From NCBI GenBank assembly GCA_020348925.1, contig CP070758.1, positions 208,081 through 213,702 of the forward strand: 5,622 nucleotides of DNA, read 5' to 3'. Below are positions 4,901-5,622 of this stretch, piece by piece (the first letter of the stretch is position 1; each line of letters begins with the position of its first letter). This DNA comes from Gemmatimonadota bacterium. GTDB taxonomy: Bacteria > JBHIER01 > G020348925. The position numbers and the translations under genes are program-made. Below the pieces are notes generated by a model. That model was not told the DNA's origin. It ran no database searches and saw nothing but the letters and a program-made list of their open reading frames with translations.

Positions 4901-5622
4901 CTCGGCCCCCGGGCACACCTCTCCTTCTGGCACTGGTACGAGGTGGCCGTCTATGGAGTCAATGGTATTGCAGTGGAGATCGACGACGGATCGGGTTGGA
5001 CGAAACTCGATTTTATCGGCAGTGGCGGTGCTCTTCAGCCTGTCTTGCCCATCGGGAACGACTGGATCGAAGACACCTATGACCTCTCAGAGTACCCGGC
5101 AGGAACCCTGGTGCAGATTCGTTTCCACTTTCTGAGCGATGGGGAGCGGGTGTCGGAGGGTGTGTACATCGACGACGTGCGGGTTTACAACGATTACTCG
5201 AATCCTCACCCACTTTTTGATTTTGTCGGCTATGTTGTCGACGACGACAGCCTGGGAATGAGCTTGGGGAATGGCAACGGTTTTGTCGATCCGGGGGAGA
5301 CGATTGAACTCACAATCGATGTCCACAATTACGGCGATGCCATGGCACCTGGTCTGTCGGCTGTCCTCACTACGACAGATCCCTGTGCGACTGTTTTGGA
5401 TGGAGAGGTGGGTTTTGGGAATGTGGCTTCGGGTACAGCGTGTTCGGGAGAAAGAGCTTTTACCGTCGAAGTATCGCAAGATACTCGCAATCGCCACTCG
5501 ATCTTTTTCTCCCTTCGGCTGCGGGATATTAAAGGAAATGTGTGGGACGAATCCGTCAGCCTCACCGTGGCCCAACCGGAGTTTGTCTTCTCCTCTTTTA
5601 CAATTGATGATGTGATAGGAAA
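1919..5622 (+). CDS. Gingipain-like secreted cysteine protease (peptidase C25), 3' end outside the window
   Basis: A cysteine endopeptidase of the gingipain family, exported by Sec and acting at the surface or outside the cell. The frame is open for 1234 codons from ATG 1919 to the edge. Residues 1-24 are a signal peptide (MKSFFCSVVSFVLILFPFF.., likely cut after N-T-A24). Residues 25 to about 230 form an N-terminal prodomain-like region. Residues 236-602 are the C25 catalytic domain: YEYVIIT at 236-242, LIGGD at 302-306, an Asp/Asn/Gly-rich probable calcium loop at 339-360, then PDVFVGR (363-369). Catalytic His is H465 (INHDGH) and catalytic Cys is C500 (YSIGC); the spacing of 35 is close to that of gingipain R. 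The domain closes with LLGDPEMDIW (593-602). An Ig-like domain (about 606-693), two NGNG/PGE beta-domains, a MAM-like domain and a third beta-domain follow; a fourth starts at the edge. The T9SS sortase PorU belongs to the same family, but the tandem beta-domains favour a secreted protease. No C-terminal sorting signal is visible because the gene is cut. Confidence 0.95.
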   Translation, partial: MKSFFCSVVSFVLILFPFFIGNTASEEIVTSVTFSRSELTFERFENYDIVRMVHCDITREVGEPQLPVKMFHIAVPAGMKVSHIEILSIEREELEGTYTLFPVQPPQVLGRPGNLVRTFDLVAPKLAVYQSNEPYPEEVIELSSTGSLRGHRLACLLVHPLQYCPAQGKLTLFTKITIEVALGPDNTFQQGLGKRIDGEKDVGYSLAQRMVLNPQDVGAPSSLKDSYASHLVEGQYEYVIITDARFESYFRPLVEWKTRKGVPTAVITTSWIYEQYPGSDDQERIRNFIRDAYQNWGTVWVLIGGDTDVVPERVAWAMDCEYGAEPDENDIPADLYYSDLDGTWDDNGNGIYGEVDDNVDLYPDVFVGRAAVNTTYEVETFVRKILAYENPVVTDQFMRMLFLGEIMWDSPYTDGGEGKDMIDDECIPPRYDPITKLYQSKGNESTASVVAAMNEGYHIINHDGHCWWTVMGVGDGSLVSSDMDGLRNNPASSIIYSIGCWPAAIDYDCIAEHFVNNPRGGGVAFIGNSRYGWGSPGNPGYGYSDRFDLQFYVELFDNGISNIGATLAATKAFYVGRSRQENVYRIHQYEVNLLGDPEMDIWTNTPGVLTVDHPAEVPAGYDFFTVTVTSDAAPVEGSLVCLMNGADLFERGTTNSQGQVTFEMNTSEVDTIWVTVTAHDYIPYQGSAVVNAQGPYMGEFGHYVIHTPNGDGLINPGERIELNVSVINRGSETAINVVAVLKTGDPVVAITDSINGPRNLSPGGQAIPVWLMKFTFEVSSQAANGHSIQFTLEMSDSLGHVWTNIIPITVAAPVLICQSYSIDDSTGGNGNGLMEDGERISIDVGIKNAGLGIAYGVAVRPQVGSCDIALKDSLIVLNDIDPGSTTTGSFSLEFTDPDCPTPAFDVYTLNVNTSDGYSFTDGFSLARHQAQWGFYDDMEHGDTDTLWTYGGQGNLWHVTQHRSHSGDYSWYCGHEDRWRYDKHMDCSLISCPITLGPRAHLSFWHWYEVAVYGVNGIAVEIDDGSGWTKLDFIGSGGALQPVLPIGNDWIEDTYDLSEYPAGTLVQIRFHFLSDGERVSEGVYIDDVRVYNDYSNPHPLFDFVGYVVDDDSLGMSLGNGNGFVDPGETIELTIDVHNYGDAMAPGLSAVLTTTDPCATVLDGEVGFGNVASGTACSGERAFTVEVSQDTRNRHSIFFSLRLRDIKGNVWDESVSLTVAQPEFVFSSFTIDDVIG
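2624..3724 (+). other. Peptidase C25 catalytic domain within the protease
   Basis: Residues 236-602. The predicted dyad is H465 (codon 3311-3313) and C500 (codon 3416-3418). The His is followed by Cys and two Trp (GHCWW), whereas gingipains have His-Gly at this point. Conserved surroundings such as FIGNSRYGWGSPGNPGYGYS after the catalytic Cys, and the terminal GDPEMDIW, argue that the domain is complete and folded. Calcium binding is inferred from the acidic loop DLDGTWDDNGNGIYGEVDD at 339-357, by analogy with gingipain structures. Confidence 0.88.
3734..3997 (+). other. Ig-like domain following the catalytic domain
   Basis: Residues 606-693, starting PGVLTVDHPAEVPAGYDFF and ending before GPYMG. 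Alternating hydrophobic strands, a GxxxTNSQGQVTF-type turn and a closing ITVTAHDY-like strand (here WVTVTAHDY) match the Ig-like domain that follows the catalytic domain in gingipains. It probably stabilises the catalytic domain rather than binding substrate. Confidence 0.7.
4001..4357 (+). repeat. NGNG/PGE beta-domain, copy 1
   Basis: Residues 695-813. The signature is NGDGLINPGERIELNVSVIN at 709-728, then RGSETA; the unit ends in an SLGHVW..IPITV strand (about 800-811). This is a CARDB/Ig-like beta-sandwich type of module often found in long extracellular proteins; the acidic Asn/Gly loop may bind calcium (inference). Confidence 0.7.
4358..4699 (+). repeat. NGNG/PGE beta-domain, copy 2
   Basis: Residues 814-927. 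It opens with SYSIDDSTGGNGNGLMEDGE (819-838), followed by RISIDVGIKNAG, matching copy 1 in order and spacing. PGE is changed to DGE in this copy. Confidence 0.7.
4712..5188 (+). other. MAM / immune-inhibitor-A-like beta-sandwich domain
   Basis: Residues 932-1090. It begins WGFYDDMEHGDTDTLW, continues with LWHVTQHRSHSGDYSWYCG and a TLGPRAHLSFWHWYEV strand pair, and ends VYIDDVRVY (1082-1090). The order 'FDD..G..W, RSHSG..SWYCG, L.FWH.YE, DDGSGW, GVYIDDV.V' is the usual one for the jelly-roll domain found in immune inhibitor A-type proteases and MAM proteins. The probable role is binding or adhesion; it is not catalytic. Confidence 0.68.
5213..5578 (+). repeat. NGNG/PGE beta-domain, copy 3
   Basis: Residues 1099-1220. 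The lead-in VVDDDSLGMSLGNGNGFVDP is followed by GETIELTIDVHNYGD; the unit ends KGNVWDESVSLTVAQP. A fourth copy starts right after it: FVFSSFTIDDVIG (1222-1234) parallels the opening of copies 2 and 3, and the window ends before its NGNG motif. Confidence 0.72.

Noticed and set aside
1-5622. CRISPR array, rRNA, transposase or integrase gene
   Set aside because: No regularly spaced direct repeats, rRNA-like sequence or transposase/integrase motifs were seen on either strand.

Overview
This is bacterial DNA with two contrasting halves. Positions 1919-5622 hold most of one very large secreted protease gene of the gingipain (peptidase C25) type. It is open without interruption for 1234 codons and runs off the right edge. 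The left 1.9 kb is more A/T-rich and holds three small same-strand genes that are each broken by apparent single-base losses: a small membrane protein (207-611, three breaks), a cupin-fold protein (839-1212, one break) and a small protein of the dimeric alpha/beta-barrel 'cyclase'/monooxygenase-like type (1330-1598, one break). Each reads as a sensible protein only when frames are joined, so a plain ORF caller would miss or truncate all three.

The organism cannot be named. Giant C25 proteases with a Sec signal peptide, Ig-like domains, repeated 'NGNG..PGE' beta-domains and a MAM/immune-inhibitor-A-like beta-sandwich are typical of Bacteroidetes-related and candidate-phylum bacteria known mainly from metagenomes (Cloacimonadota, Zixibacteria, Latescibacteria and similar). 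No rRNA, tRNA or other phylogenetic marker is present. This placement is inference from domain architecture.

Layout: 1-206 holds no gene I can support; a minus-strand frame is open but has no good start. 207-611 is the broken membrane protein. 609-714 is an imperfect inverted repeat ending in GTTAGGC that resembles an integron attC site. 839-1212 is the broken cupin gene. 1207-1276 is a second, weaker attC-like stretch. 1330-1598 is the broken cyclase-like gene. 1658-1675 is a rho-independent terminator. 1774-1875 is a doubtful 33-codon ORF. 1919 to the edge is the protease, with a strong ribosome binding site.

The three small genes share direction, have no obvious promoters, and are separated by attC-like sequences that overlap the stop codons. 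They could be a decaying gene-cassette array. The simpler alternative is an unrelated set of small genes in a stretch with indel sequencing errors. The protease is probably an independent transcription unit behind the terminator. It would be exported through the Sec system and act at the cell surface or outside the cell. Its C-terminal sorting signal, if any, lies beyond the window.
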